Source: Acidovorax radicis N35
Lineage (GTDB): Bacteria; Pseudomonadota; Gammaproteobacteria; Burkholderiales; Burkholderiaceae_C
Length of the DNA stretch: 64,000 nucleotides
Direction: 5' to 3'
NCBI RefSeq assembly: GCF_000204195.1
Contig: NZ_AFBG01000021.1
Span: 62,001 to 126,000, forward strand
Part shown: in pieces, positions 55,315-63,878 of the stretch
Layout: the number at the start of each line of letters is the position of its first letter
How positions within the stretch are numbered: the first letter of the stretch is position 1
Notes under the pieces: model-generated
Told to the model about the DNA's origin: nothing
What the model saw: the letters and a program-made list of their open reading frames with translations, nothing else
Databases searched by the model: none
Position numbers and translations under genes: made by a program

Positions 55315-55420
55315 GTGATGGCAATTTTAGGTATTTATCAATTCTGACAACAACAGAACAATGCCTCCATCCCTGGCGCCGCCCACCCGGCGCCCCAATC
55401 ACCGCACCAGGAGCCTTGCC

Positions 55421-56200
55421 ATGAACCCGATCACCACCACCCCTTTTCAGGCGTCGACCCCCGCGGGCCCGCGCGTCGCCCTCGTCACCGGTGCATCGCG
55501 TGGCATCGGCGCCGCCATTGCCCACCGGCTCGCGCGCGACGGCATTCGTGTGGTGGTCAACTACGCGGGCCGCGCCGCAGACGCACAGATGGTGGTGCAG
55601 GCGATCACGGCGGCGGGCGGAGAGGCCATCGCGGTGCAGGCCGACGTGGCCGACAGCAGCGCCGTGCGCCAGTTGTTCGATGCCGCCGAGCAGGCCTTTG
55701 GCCGCGTGGACGTGCTGGTCAACAACGCGGGCGTGATGCCATCCACCCTGCCGCACCTGGCGCAGACGGACGACGCCACCTTTGACCGCCTGGTCGCCAT
55801 CAACCTCAAGGGCACGTTCCACACCCTGCGCGAGGCCACGCACCGGCTGCAGCCCGGGGGGCGCATCGTCAACTTCTCGAGCAGCCTGGTCGGCACGGCC
55901 CTGCCAGGCTATGCCGTGTACGCTGCCACCAAGAGCGCGGTGGAGACCCTGACCAGCGTGCTCGCCAAGGAACTGCGCGGCCGGAACATCACGGTGAACG
56001 CCATTGCGCCCGGCCCCACAGCCACCGCGCTGTTCCTGGACGGCAAGACGCCCGAGCTGATCGAGCGCCTGGCCCAGGCCAACCCGATGGAGCGCCTGGG
56101 CACGCCCGAGGACATCGCCAACGCGGTGGCCTTCCTGGCCGGGCCGGATGGCGGGTGGATCAACGGGCAAACGCTGCGGGCCAATGGCGGGATGGTGTGA
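55421..56200 (+). CDS. Short-chain dehydrogenase/reductase
   Basis: 259 residues of the classical SDR family: cofactor motif VTGASRGIGAAIA, structural VLVNNAGVM, catalytic Ser in VNFSSSL, and YAVYAATKSAVE (Tyr-x3-Lys). The C-terminal tail GGWINGQTLRANGGMV is standard. AGGAGCC precedes ATG 55421. Divergent from the LysR gene that probably regulates it. The substrate is not evident. Confidence 0.93.
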   Translation: MNPITTTPFQASTPAGPRVALVTGASRGIGAAIAHRLARDGIRVVVNYAGRAADAQMVVQAITAAGGEAIAVQADVADSSAVRQLFDAAEQAFGRVDVLVNNAGVMPSTLPHLAQTDDATFDRLVAINLKGTFHTLREATHRLQPGGRIVNFSSSLVGTALPGYAVYAATKSAVETLTSVLAKELRGRNITVNAIAPGPTATALFLDGKTPELIERLAQANPMERLGTPEDIANAVAFLAGPDGGWINGQTLRANGGMV

Positions 56201-56221
56201 GCGTCTGCTTTTCCATAAAAA

Positions 56222-56271
56222 TTGCCACTACCGCCTGATCCCATTGCGGTAGAAGCTATCAAAAGAGAAGC
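56222..56271 (+). repeat. Two-hairpin intergenic repeat, copy G (compensated stem)
   Basis: CTACCGC (56228-56234) pairs with GCGGTAG (56246-56252), in place of the usual CTAGCGC/GCGCTAG. Both arms changed together. It lies between two convergent SDR genes. Confidence 0.65.
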
Positions 56272-56283
56272 AACTACCCATAC

Positions 56284-57177
56284 CTACGCAGTCACTGCCT
56301 GCGCGGCCTCGTGCGCCGGGAAGTCCGTGGACGCAGCCACGGCCCGCCACTGCGCGGTTTCTTGCGCCACGAAGGCGTGTGTGTCGGCAATGGTCTGCAG
56401 CGTGTCCGTGCCCAACGGCAGGCGCAGCGGCGGCGTGGGGCTGGCCACCAGTTTCATCACCGCCTGGGCCAGGCGCACGGGGTCGCCAGGCTGGTTCAGG
56501 TTGATGCGGCGCGCCGCTTCGCGCACGGCGCCCGCGCTGGCGGCGTAGTCGTCCAGCACGCACGGTGCCACGGCAAGCGAGGCGCCGTCGAGGAACTCGG
56601 TGCGGAAATACCCGGGCTGCACGGCCGTGGCATGGATGCCCAGCGGGGCCAGCTCGGCATGCAGCGCCTCGGTCAGGCCTTCCACCGCGAACTTGGTGGC
56701 GCAGTACACGCCAAAACCTGCACTGGAACGCACCCCCCCCAGCGACGAGATGTTGATCACGTGCCCTGCGCGGCGCGCGCGCATGGCGGGCAGCACGGCC
56801 CGGGTCACATGCAGCAGGCCGAACACGTTGGTGTCGAACAGGCGCTGCACTTCGTCGGCCGTGGATTCCTCCACCGCGCCCAGCAGCCCGTAGCCCGCGT
56901 TGTTGACCAGCACGTCGATGCGGCCAAAGCGCTCCAGCGCGGCGCCCACAGCGTGGCGCGCCTGGGCTTCGTCGGTCACGTCGAGCGCCACAGACAACAG
57001 TGCGTCGCTGGGGCCCAGGCGCTTTTCAATCGACGCGGCATCGCGGGCCGTGGCGACCACAGCGTCGCCCTGTGCGAGCGCGGCCTCGGCAATGCGGGCA
57101 CCAATGCCGCGCGAGGCGCCGGTGATCATCCAGACACGGGGGAAGGAGGAAGAAGGGATAGCAGTCGAAGCGGTCAT
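56284..57177 (-). CDS. Short-chain dehydrogenase/reductase (oxidoreductase)
   Basis: 297 residues: TGASRGIGARIAEAAL, VLVNNAGYGLLGAVEE, INISSLGGV, YCATKFAVEGLTEALHAEL (Tyr-x3-Lys) and a longer C-terminal part than most SDRs. The GYGLLGAVEE form belongs to the retinol/sepiapterin-like oxidoreductases. AAGGACTTCCGCC precedes ATG 57177; the frame runs 35 codons further upstream without family similarity. Divergent from the LysR gene at 57349. Confidence 0.92.
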   Translation of the reverse strand: MTASTAIPSSSFPRVWMITGASRGIGARIAEAALAQGDAVVATARDAASIEKRLGPSDALLSVALDVTDEAQARHAVGAALERFGRIDVLVNNAGYGLLGAVEESTADEVQRLFDTNVFGLLHVTRAVLPAMRARRAGHVINISSLGGVRSSAGFGVYCATKFAVEGLTEALHAELAPLGIHATAVQPGYFRTEFLDGASLAVAPCVLDDYAASAGAVREAARRINLNQPGDPVRLAQAVMKLVASPTPPLRLPLGTDTLQTIADTHAFVAQETAQWRAVAASTDFPAHEAAQAVTA

Positions 57178-57313
57178 GGCGGAAGTCCTTGAAAGGGATT
57201 GGGAACGGGGATCTGGCAAACGCAACACACGGAGATGCTGAGGCGCAGCCATGGAGGTGAACTTTAGGCAGACTATTGCCATCGCACTAGCCCATAATTA
57301 CTGACTTTATTTA

Positions 57314-57326
57314 CAAGCAAAGCTTG
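57314..57326. promoter_or_regulatory. Inverted repeat in the SDR-LysR divergent region
   Basis: CAAGC-AAA-GCTTG, 23 bp upstream of the LysR start codon. Short, so only a candidate site. Confidence 0.35.
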
Positions 57327-57348
57327 CCAATATCTCGAAACGGACACC

Positions 57349-58323
57349 ATGGCCATCAATGAACTGCGTGCCATTGCCACGTTTGCCAAAGCCGCCGAAC
57401 TGGGCAGCCTGCGGCAGGCCGCCTCGGCCCAGGGCATCACCCCGCAGGCCGCCAGCCTGGCGCTGGGGCAGCTCGAATCGCACCTGGGCGTGCGGCTGTT
57501 CCACCGCACCACGCGCAGCCTGAGCCTGACCGAAGAGGGGCGCCAGTTTCTGGAGGCCGCGCAGCCGGGCCTCTCGACCCTGCAGCGGGCGGTGCACGGC
57601 GCACGGCGCGGGCGCGAGGAGATTGCGGGGCCGCTGCGCATCGTGGCGCCGCGCTCCGTCATGCTGGAGGTGGTCTGGCCCGTGCTCGACGCGTTCTGCC
57701 GCCGCTACCCGCTGGTGGAGCCTGATGTGCAGCTGGACGATCGCATCGGCAACTGGGTGGAAGACCGGGTGGACGTGGGTTTCCGCTCAGGCTACCCCCC
57801 CGAGGGCGGGGTGATTGCGCGGCGCCTGATGGCGCTGCAGCTGGTGGCGTGCGCCACGCCGGACTACCTGGCCCGCCATGGCACGCCCACCCGCATCGAA
57901 GACCTGGCGCAGCACCGCTGCAGCGGGTTTCGCCACCCCACCACCGGCAAGCCCATGCCGTGGGAGTTTCAGGTGGGCGATGACATCGTGGCCCATGCCA
58001 TACCGCCTGCGTTCTGCGTCAACGACATCGAGCTGGAAGCGCGCGCCGTGCTGGGCGGCCACGCCATCGGCCAGCTCGTTGGCGTGACGGCGGCGCCACT
58101 GGTGCGCAGCGGACAGTTGGTGCCCGTGCTGACCGAATTCGTGCCCCAGCACCTGGGCCTGTACGTGTACTACGGCAGCCGGGCGGCGCAGCCGGCCCGC
58201 GCGCGCGCCTTTATCGATCTGGCGGTGGAGATGCTGGCAGACAACCCGGCGTTCGGCCTGAGCGCGCAGGAGCTGCGGGGCACAGCCCCAAGGCCCCGGC
58301 GGCGCAAGCCCTCGGTGGCCTGA
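57349..58323 (+). CDS. LysR-type regulator
   Basis: 324 residues: MAINELRAIATFAKAAELGSLRQAASAQGITPQAASLALGQLESHLGVRLFHRTTRSLSLTEEGRQFLEAAQ, then a CrgA-type effector domain (LRIVAPRSVMLEVVWPVLDAFCRRYPLVEPDVQLDDRIGNWVEDRVDVGFRSG). The C-terminal tail (PRPRRRKPSVA) is basic. Divergent from the SDR at 57177, its likely target. Confidence 0.92.
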   Translation: MAINELRAIATFAKAAELGSLRQAASAQGITPQAASLALGQLESHLGVRLFHRTTRSLSLTEEGRQFLEAAQPGLSTLQRAVHGARRGREEIAGPLRIVAPRSVMLEVVWPVLDAFCRRYPLVEPDVQLDDRIGNWVEDRVDVGFRSGYPPEGGVIARRLMALQLVACATPDYLARHGTPTRIEDLAQHRCSGFRHPTTGKPMPWEFQVGDDIVAHAIPPAFCVNDIELEARAVLGGHAIGQLVGVTAAPLVRSGQLVPVLTEFVPQHLGLYVYYGSRAAQPARARAFIDLAVEMLADNPAFGLSAQELRGTAPRPRRRKPSVA

Positions 58324-58527
58324 ACGGGCACATGTAGCTTGCGCCGCCACATGCAACCGTGCGCCCCCCAAGCCGTGCTGGCGCACAGCGTCTTCGCCTG
58401 GGAAAGGGGCGATTGCTGGCCATTCGGCAAACAGTCCGTTGTGGAAAAGGGTATTTATCGCTTTCGCCGCGCGCCCTACATTGGCTGGACTGCCCGAGAG
58501 GGCGGAACCAACGCACCGGATTCACCC

Positions 58528-59040
58528 ATGACCACCTTCTCTGCCACGGTCCAGACGCACATCAAGGCCTCCCCGGCACTGGCGTTCCAGCACATCGCGC
58601 CCATCGACCCGCGCGCCCTGTTCACCGGCTACGGGCCTTTGCCCGCAGTGACCGGCACGCGCGACCAGACGGGCGCCTGGGACACGCCGGGGCAGACCCG
58701 CACCGTGGCACTGTCCGACGGCAGCGTGGCCGAAGAAAGGCTCAAGCACTACCACCCGGCGCAGTACTTCAGCTACACCGTCAGCGGCTTCACCGGGGCA
58801 CTGCGCTGGTTGGCCACCGGGGCCAATGGGGCCTGGTGGTTTGACCCGCAGGCGGGTGGCACGCAGACCACGGTGCGCTGGCGCCACGCGTTTCATCCCC
58901 GCTCCAAATGGGCCGCGCCGGTGCTCTGGCTGCTGGCCAACGTGCTGTGGCGCGGCTACATGCGCAAGGCGCTGCGGCTGGCCAAGATGCAGATCGAGAC
59001 CCCACTGCGTGCGCCCGCAGGCCCGGCGATTTCAACCTGA
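58528..59040 (+). CDS. SRPBCC-family protein
   Basis: 170 residues: FSATVQTHIKASPALAFQHIAPIDPRALFTGYGPLPAVTGTRDQTGAWDTPGQTRTVALSDGSVAEERLKHYHPAQYFSYTVSGFTGALRWLATGANGAWWFDP, the START/Bet v 1-like ligand-binding fold, ending in a hydrophobic helix (WAAPVLWLLANVLWRGYMRKAL) that could contact a membrane. Role unknown. It stands between a LysR gene and a convergent secreted-protein gene. Confidence 0.82.
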   Translation: MTTFSATVQTHIKASPALAFQHIAPIDPRALFTGYGPLPAVTGTRDQTGAWDTPGQTRTVALSDGSVAEERLKHYHPAQYFSYTVSGFTGALRWLATGANGAWWFDPQAGGTQTTVRWRHAFHPRSKWAAPVLWLLANVLWRGYMRKALRLAKMQIETPLRAPAGPAIST

Positions 59041-59078
59041 GTCGGCCCCCATCCGGCCCGACGACCGCTCACCACAGC

Positions 59079-59954
59079 TCAGTTGCTTTTGGCTTCGAAG
59101 AACGGCGTGCCCTGGATGGCCGACGGGCTGACGGTAAAAGTTCTCAGCGGCTGCAGGGGCTGGGTCTCGCCTTGTTTCAGCGCAGGGCGTGGGGCGCCAG
59201 GGTTCAGCGCGGGCGCTATGCAACCCGTGCGCACCGTTTGCACCACTTCAGGGTCCAGCGCCCGGCGTTTGCCCAGGCGGCTGCCCGACAGAAACAACAT
59301 GTCCCCTTGCAGCTCGGCCCGCTGGTTCATGAGGGGCATGGCCTGCAGCGGATCGAACCCCACGCGCACCGAATTGGCACCGTCCAGCCGGTACTGCACC
59401 ACCTTCACCACCGCGGGCTTGCCCGGGGCCTCCTCCACCACGTCGCCCAGGTAGAAGTAGCGCACCGACTCCGCAGGCAAAGGGGGCAGCGGGTAGTTTT
59501 CAGACCAGTTGCTGTTGCCCTGGCCAAACAGCGGGCGCAGCGCGGCCGGGGCCTTGTCGTCCGCCGACACCGCAAACACCGGCGCGCGGGCACTGGACAG
59601 CGTGTGGCCATGAAAGTCGAACTCCACCATGGCACCCAATGCGGCCACCTTGCGGGCATAGGCCGGGAACAAGGTCTGGTCCTGCCGCACCTGTTGCAGC
59701 CGCACTCCGCTGCCTTCCGACTTCCAGCGGCCCGCCATCACCATATCCAGCGCCCCGCCGGTCAAGGCAAAACAAAAGGTGTTGTCGGCCAGCAGCGCCA
59801 GTTGCGCGATGGTGTCCACGGAGCCGCCCCGGTATTCGCCCACATAGCCCGACTCGGCGGTGGTGGCGGCGTGCAGGGTGAAGCTGGCCGTCAGTGCGGC
59901 CAATGCTGCGGCAGTGGCGCAGGCGCTGCGCAAGAGGCGAGGAGTGTGGTTCAC
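59079..59954 (-). CDS. Secreted protein of unknown family
   Basis: 291 residues with a signal peptide (MNHTPRLLRSACATAAALAALTASFTLHAA). The mature part begins SGYVGEYRGGSVDTIAQLALLADNTFCFALTGGALDMVMAGRWKSEGSGVRLQQV, suggesting a beta-rich, lipocalin-like or lipid-binding start, and ends with a Pro-rich tail. I recognise no family. No co-oriented neighbours within 190 bp. Confidence 0.7.
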   Translation of the reverse strand: MNHTPRLLRSACATAAALAALTASFTLHAATTAESGYVGEYRGGSVDTIAQLALLADNTFCFALTGGALDMVMAGRWKSEGSGVRLQQVRQDQTLFPAYARKVAALGAMVEFDFHGHTLSSARAPVFAVSADDKAPAALRPLFGQGNSNWSENYPLPPLPAESVRYFYLGDVVEEAPGKPAVVKVVQYRLDGANSVRVGFDPLQAMPLMNQRAELQGDMLFLSGSRLGKRRALDPEVVQTVRTGCIAPALNPGAPRPALKQGETQPLQPLRTFTVSPSAIQGTPFFEAKSN

Positions 59955-60145
59955 AAACGTGGTCCCAGGTGGAAGGGTGGGCCACTATATCGCTGCGGGT
60001 GCAACCACCCGCCCTGATCCCCCTGGACGGCAAAGACATCGCACCACACACGCCCACCGACGACGGCTGCCCGCGCCGATGCGACGTAAGCGACGCGGCG
60101 GATCAGCTTGCCGCAGGGGGCCAACGCGTCCAGGGGCGCTCTGGA

Positions 60146-60946
60146 TCAGGCCGCAAACCCGCCATCGATGAGCAGGCTGGCCCCCGTCACCATGCCCGAC
60201 TCCGGCCCCGCCAGATAGGCCACCATACCCGCGATTTCGTCGGGGTGGGCGTGGCGGTTGAGCGCCATCATGCCGTGCATGTTGCTGGCCAGGGGGCCGT
60301 CGGCGGGGTTCATGTCGGTGTTGACCGGGCCGGGCTGCACGTTGTTCACCGTGATGCCACGCGGCCCCAGGTCGCGCGCCAGGCCCTTGGTGAGGCCCAC
60401 GATGGCGGCCTTGCTCATGCCATACACGCTGAAGCCTGCCCATGGCACACGGTCGGAGTTGGTGCTGCCGATGGTGATGACGCGGCCATAGGCCCCGCCC
60501 TGGCCCATGTGGCGCACGGCGGCCTGCGTGGCCACGAACACCGCGCGCACGTTCACGTTGATCGTGTGGTCGAAATCGGCCAGGGCAAAGCTGTCGATCT
60601 CGCCGGCCACCGCCACGCCCGCGTTGTTGACGAGGATGTCGAGGCGGCCCAGCGTGCGCGCCGCGCCGTCGATGGCTTGCGTGAGGGCGGCGGCGTCCGC
60701 ACTGTCGGCGCGCAGCGCCAGGGCCTTGCCACCGCCCGCTTCAATGGCAGCCACCAGCGCCTGCGCGGGGGCTTCGGAGCTGCTGTAGGTGAAGGCCACC
60801 GCCGCTCCGTCGCGAGCCAGGCGCTGGACGATGGCGGCGCCAATGCCACGCGCGCCGCCGGTGACAAAGGCAACCTTGCCAGCCAGCACACGTGAAGAGG
60901 CTGCGGGTCCCGCTGCCGAGGGGGATGCGTCAAGCACAGAAGACAT
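60146..60946 (-). CDS. Short-chain dehydrogenase/reductase
   Basis: 266 residues: KVAFVTGGARGIGAAIVQRL, ILVNNAGVAVAGE, ITIGSTNSDRVPWAGFSVYGMSKAAIVGLTKGLARDLGP (Ser, Tyr-x3-Lys) and VTGASLLIDGGFAA at the end. Relatives of this type include 3-oxoacyl-ACP-reductase-like enzymes of uncertain substrate. The N-terminus carries about 20 extra residues (MSSVLDASPSAAGPAASSRV). It diverges from the LysR gene at 61084. Confidence 0.93.
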   Translation of the reverse strand: MSSVLDASPSAAGPAASSRVLAGKVAFVTGGARGIGAAIVQRLARDGAAVAFTYSSSEAPAQALVAAIEAGGGKALALRADSADAAALTQAIDGAARTLGRLDILVNNAGVAVAGEIDSFALADFDHTINVNVRAVFVATQAAVRHMGQGGAYGRVITIGSTNSDRVPWAGFSVYGMSKAAIVGLTKGLARDLGPRGITVNNVQPGPVNTDMNPADGPLASNMHGMMALNRHAHPDEIAGMVAYLAGPESGMVTGASLLIDGGFAA

Positions 60947-61055
60947 GGTGTTTCTCCAAAAAACAGGTGATTGAAAAGGTTCGTCGCAGAACCCGGAATG
61001 CCTGCAGTGTCGGCAAACCATTGCCTCATCGGTAGCTATGAATAGGCTGGATCTA

Positions 61056-61074
61056 TTTCAACTGCCAGTTGAAA
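61056..61074. promoter_or_regulatory. Perfect 9-bp inverted repeat at the LysR start
   Basis: TTTCAACTG (61056-61064), C, CAGTTGAAA (61066-61074), ending just before the first ATG. It excludes TTG 61069 as a start and is a good candidate for autoregulation and control of the divergent SDR. Confidence 0.6.
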
Positions 61075-61083
61075 ATGCAGGCC

Positions 61084-62010
61084 ATGCAACCTCTGAGCCA
61101 CCTGGAATCGTTTGTCAAATCCGCCGAGTCCGGCAGCTTCTCGGCCGCTGCGCGGCTCATGGGCCTCACGCCCGCCGCCGTGAGCAAGAACGTGGCGCGG
61201 CTGGAGGCCAGCCTGGGCGTGCGGCTGTTCCAGCGCAGCACGCGGCGCCTCACGCTCACCGAAGGCGGGCAGCGCCTGCTGGCGCAGATCAGCCCGCCGC
61301 TGACCGCGCTGGCCGATGCGGTGGACCACGCGGCCGAGGCCGAGCAGCAGCCTGCGGGCACGCTCAAGGTGAGCATGGGCCAGGCCTTTGGCCGCGCCTA
61401 CATCGTGCCGCTGCTCACCGAGTTTTTGCAGCGCTACCCAGCCATCCAGCCCGACTGGCGCTTTGAGAACCGCCAGGTCGACCTGATCGGCGAGGGTTTT
61501 GACGCCGGCATTGGCGGCGGCCTGAACCTGCACCCCGACATGGTGGCGCGCACGCTGGGGCCCATCCACTTGGTGGTGGTGGCCGCCCCCGCGCTGCTCA
61601 AGGGCCGCAAGGCCCCCCGCCACCCGGCAGACCTGGCGCAGTGGGATGGCATTGCGCGCCGCGCCATCCGCACGGGGCGTGTCCCTGTCATCACCTTGCG
61701 CAACAAGGCTGGCGAGGCGGCGCCGGCGGATTTCCGCCCCCGCATCGTGTTCGACGACCCCGAGGCCATGTGCCAGGCCGCGCTGATGGGCCTGGGCCTG
61801 GCCGTGCTGCCCATGCCATTTGCGCAGCCCTGGCTGGCGCGCGGCGACCTGGTGCGGGTGCTGCCCGGCTGGTGGGTGGACACGGGGCCGGGCTCGATTT
61901 ATTACCCCAGCAAGAAGCTGCTGCCAGCGCGCACGCGGGTGTTTGTGGATTTTGTGGTGGAGCAGTTCAGGCAGCGCGGGTTTGCGCAACGGGTGCGTGG
62001 AGATGGGTGA
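61084..62010 (+). CDS. LysR-type regulator
   Basis: 308 residues: MQPLSHLESFVKSAESGSFSAAARLMGLTPAAVSKNVARLEASLGVRLFQRSTRRLTLTEGGQRLLAQI, then a CrgA-type domain (LKVSMGQAFGRAYIVPLLTEFLQRYPAIQPDWRFENRQVDLIGEGFDAGIGGG). ATG 61075 three codons earlier is an equal alternative. Divergent from the SDR at 60946, with an inverted repeat between. Confidence 0.9.
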   Translation: MQPLSHLESFVKSAESGSFSAAARLMGLTPAAVSKNVARLEASLGVRLFQRSTRRLTLTEGGQRLLAQISPPLTALADAVDHAAEAEQQPAGTLKVSMGQAFGRAYIVPLLTEFLQRYPAIQPDWRFENRQVDLIGEGFDAGIGGGLNLHPDMVARTLGPIHLVVVAAPALLKGRKAPRHPADLAQWDGIARRAIRTGRVPVITLRNKAGEAAPADFRPRIVFDDPEAMCQAALMGLGLAVLPMPFAQPWLARGDLVRVLPGWWVDTGPGSIYYPSKKLLPARTRVFVDFVVEQFRQRGFAQRVRGDG

Positions 62011-62134
62011 CTGCCTGCTGGGGGTCTCCAAGCGGTCAGCCCGGGCCGGGCGGCGCCTTTGGCGTGCGCAAAGCTTGCCGCTCCTACACTGCGCGCACCC
62101 GTTGACCGCTTGCTGATCGCTGGAAGGAACCCGC

Positions 62135-63196
62135 ATGCACCCCCGCTGGCCCACCCGTTCGACCACCTGGATCACCCTCGGTCTGCTGGCCGGCCTGGCC
62201 ACCGGTGCCGTGCACGCCCAGCCCGCCGATGCGCCCTGGCGCGAAACCTCGGCACCCGCCGAACAAGCGCTGGACGCCACGGCCTTTCAGGGCGTGGACG
62301 CCGCACTGGCCACCCAGTTCACCGATGTGCAAAGCGCCGTGGTGGTGCTGCGCGGCCGGGTGGTGTACCGGTTCTATCGCGATGGGGAGCCTGACAAGCT
62401 GCGCGATACGCAATCGGCCTCCAAGAGCGCGCTGTCGGCCTTGCTGGGTGCGGCCATCGCGCAGGGCCGGATCACCAGCGTGGACCAGCGTGTGGTGGAG
62501 CTGGTGCCTGAGTGGGCGCCCCTCAACACCGACCCGCGCACCGCCACCATCACGCTGCGGCACCTACTGACACTGACGGCGGGATTTGCGCAGGACAGCG
62601 GCCCGCGCACCCGCGCTGGCACCGCTGCGCCGTTGCCCGTGCGCGAGGCCTGGGCGCGGCCGCTGGCGGCAGACCCGGGCCAGGTTTTTTCCTATGACAA
62701 CTCTGTCACGCCACTGCTGGTCACCGTGCTGGAAAAAACCACCGGCATGCCCCTGGCCGACTACGCGCGCCAGCAACTGGTGGGCCCGATGGGCTTGGCC
62801 GAGCCAAGCTACCGGGACAGCATCGTGCACCTGCGCACGCTGGACATGGCCAAGCTCGGTCAGCTGTACCTGCAACGCGGCCAGTGGAACGGCAAGCCGC
62901 TGGTGCCCGAAACGTTTGTGGACGCCTCGGTGCAGGCGCAGAACGCAGGAGGCCCGCTGGTGGGGTTGCACTATGGCTACCTGTGGTGGGTGGTGCCCGG
63001 CAAGGCGCCGCGCCCCACCTTCATGGCCAGTGGGTATGGCGGGCAGTTCATCTGGGTCTATCCGCCCCTGGACCTCGTCGTGGCCACCACGTCCGCCGTG
63101 TCATCCGACAGCCAGCAACGGGGCCACGCATTGCAGCTGATCCGCGGCCCGCTCTTTGCGGCGGCCCAGCGCCGCGTGGCGGGCGAGCCGAAATAG
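62135..63196 (+). CDS. Class C beta-lactamase-like serine hydrolase
   Basis: 353 residues with a signal peptide (WPTRSTTWITLGLLAGLATGAVHAQ). Catalytic motifs: QSASKSALSALLGAAI (Ser-x-x-Lys), SYDNSVTP (Tyr-x-Asn), and the region SGYGGQFIWVYPPLDLVVATTS, where the KTG-type third motif is replaced by SGY-type residues as in esterase-like members. An esterase or peptidase in the periplasm is likely; real beta-lactamase activity is not implied. GGAAGGAACCCGC precedes ATG 62135. Confidence 0.88.
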   Translation: MHPRWPTRSTTWITLGLLAGLATGAVHAQPADAPWRETSAPAEQALDATAFQGVDAALATQFTDVQSAVVVLRGRVVYRFYRDGEPDKLRDTQSASKSALSALLGAAIAQGRITSVDQRVVELVPEWAPLNTDPRTATITLRHLLTLTAGFAQDSGPRTRAGTAAPLPVREAWARPLAADPGQVFSYDNSVTPLLVTVLEKTTGMPLADYARQQLVGPMGLAEPSYRDSIVHLRTLDMAKLGQLYLQRGQWNGKPLVPETFVDASVQAQNAGGPLVGLHYGYLWWVVPGKAPRPTFMASGYGGQFIWVYPPLDLVVATTSAVSSDSQQRGHALQLIRGPLFAAAQRRVAGEPK

Positions 63197-63230
63197 CCTT
63201 CGGCCCGGACTGCCCCAAAGAATTCGATTC

Positions 63231-63284
63231 TTTTTGCCCTTCAGCGCTTATCCATCCAGCGCAGGCAGCTATGCTTTTTGAAGC
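63231..63284 (+). repeat. Two-hairpin intergenic repeat, copy H
   Basis: TTTTTGCCC, then GCGCT (63244-63248) with AGCGC (63258-63262), then GCAGCTAT...GAAGC. It lies between the convergent serine hydrolase and DUF1439 genes. Confidence 0.7.
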
Positions 63285-63302
63285 GCCTGATAACAAACGT
63301 GC

Positions 63303-63878
63303 TCAGGGCTGTTTGCCCACAAACGCGACCGACAGCCCCTTGGCCGTCACGGTGATGGGCCCCGGCTGCAGGCCCAGGCCGTCGAACACGGCGGTGTCCT
63401 GCGGGCGCAGCTGGTGCAAGGTGACTTCGCGCAACGACTGTTCGGCGAGCACGGGCGCGTAGGCGTTGAGCAGTTCGGTGACGGTCGGCTTGAGGGACGG
63501 GAAATCCAGCCGCACCAGCCGGATCTGGTGGGCGCGCAGCGTGCGGTCGCTGGCTTCGTAGCGCAGCCCAAACTCCACATCAAAACTCCCGGCATGGCTG
63601 CGGCGCAATGCAGCACCCGCCGCGTCCACCACCATGGCCGCGCCCAGGCGATTGACCTCGGGCAGCAGGCGCAGGTTGGGCGCCTGCAGGGTAAGGTCGA
63701 ACAGGCCCTGCACCGGCACGCTGCGCGGGAACTTCGTGGCCACCATCTCCTGCAGCTGCGCGAGCGGCACGGTGTAGCTGGGCTGGGCCAGCGCGCCACG
63801 CCCCGCCAGCAGCAACGTGGCCCCGCCCAGGGCCAGGCCGCTGGAGGCGGTGGTCAGAAATCGTCGGCGATGCAGCAT
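63303..63878 (-). CDS. DUF1439-domain secreted protein
   Basis: 191 residues. The N-terminus MLHRRRFLTTASSGLALGGATLLLAGRGALAQ has an RRRFLTT motif followed by a hydrophobic core, so Tat-dependent export is likely. The rest (VPLAQLQEMVATKFPRSVPVQGLFDLTLQAPNLRLLPEVNRLGAAMVVDAAG) fits DUF1439/YceB-like lipid-binding proteins. AAGGAGCGCACGC precedes ATG 63878; the frame is open 16 codons further upstream. The function is unknown. Confidence 0.78.
   Translation of the reverse strand: MLHRRRFLTTASSGLALGGATLLLAGRGALAQPSYTVPLAQLQEMVATKFPRSVPVQGLFDLTLQAPNLRLLPEVNRLGAAMVVDAAGAALRRSHAGSFDVEFGLRYEASDRTLRAHQIRLVRLDFPSLKPTVTELLNAYAPVLAEQSLREVTLHQLRPQDTAVFDGLGLQPGPITVTAKGLSVAFVGKQP

Noticed and set aside
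62135..63196. Serine hydrolase as an antibiotic resistance beta-lactamase
   Set aside because: It has Ser-x-x-Lys and Tyr-x-Asn but no KTG-type third motif, and its sequence is of the esterase-like class; no resistance context.
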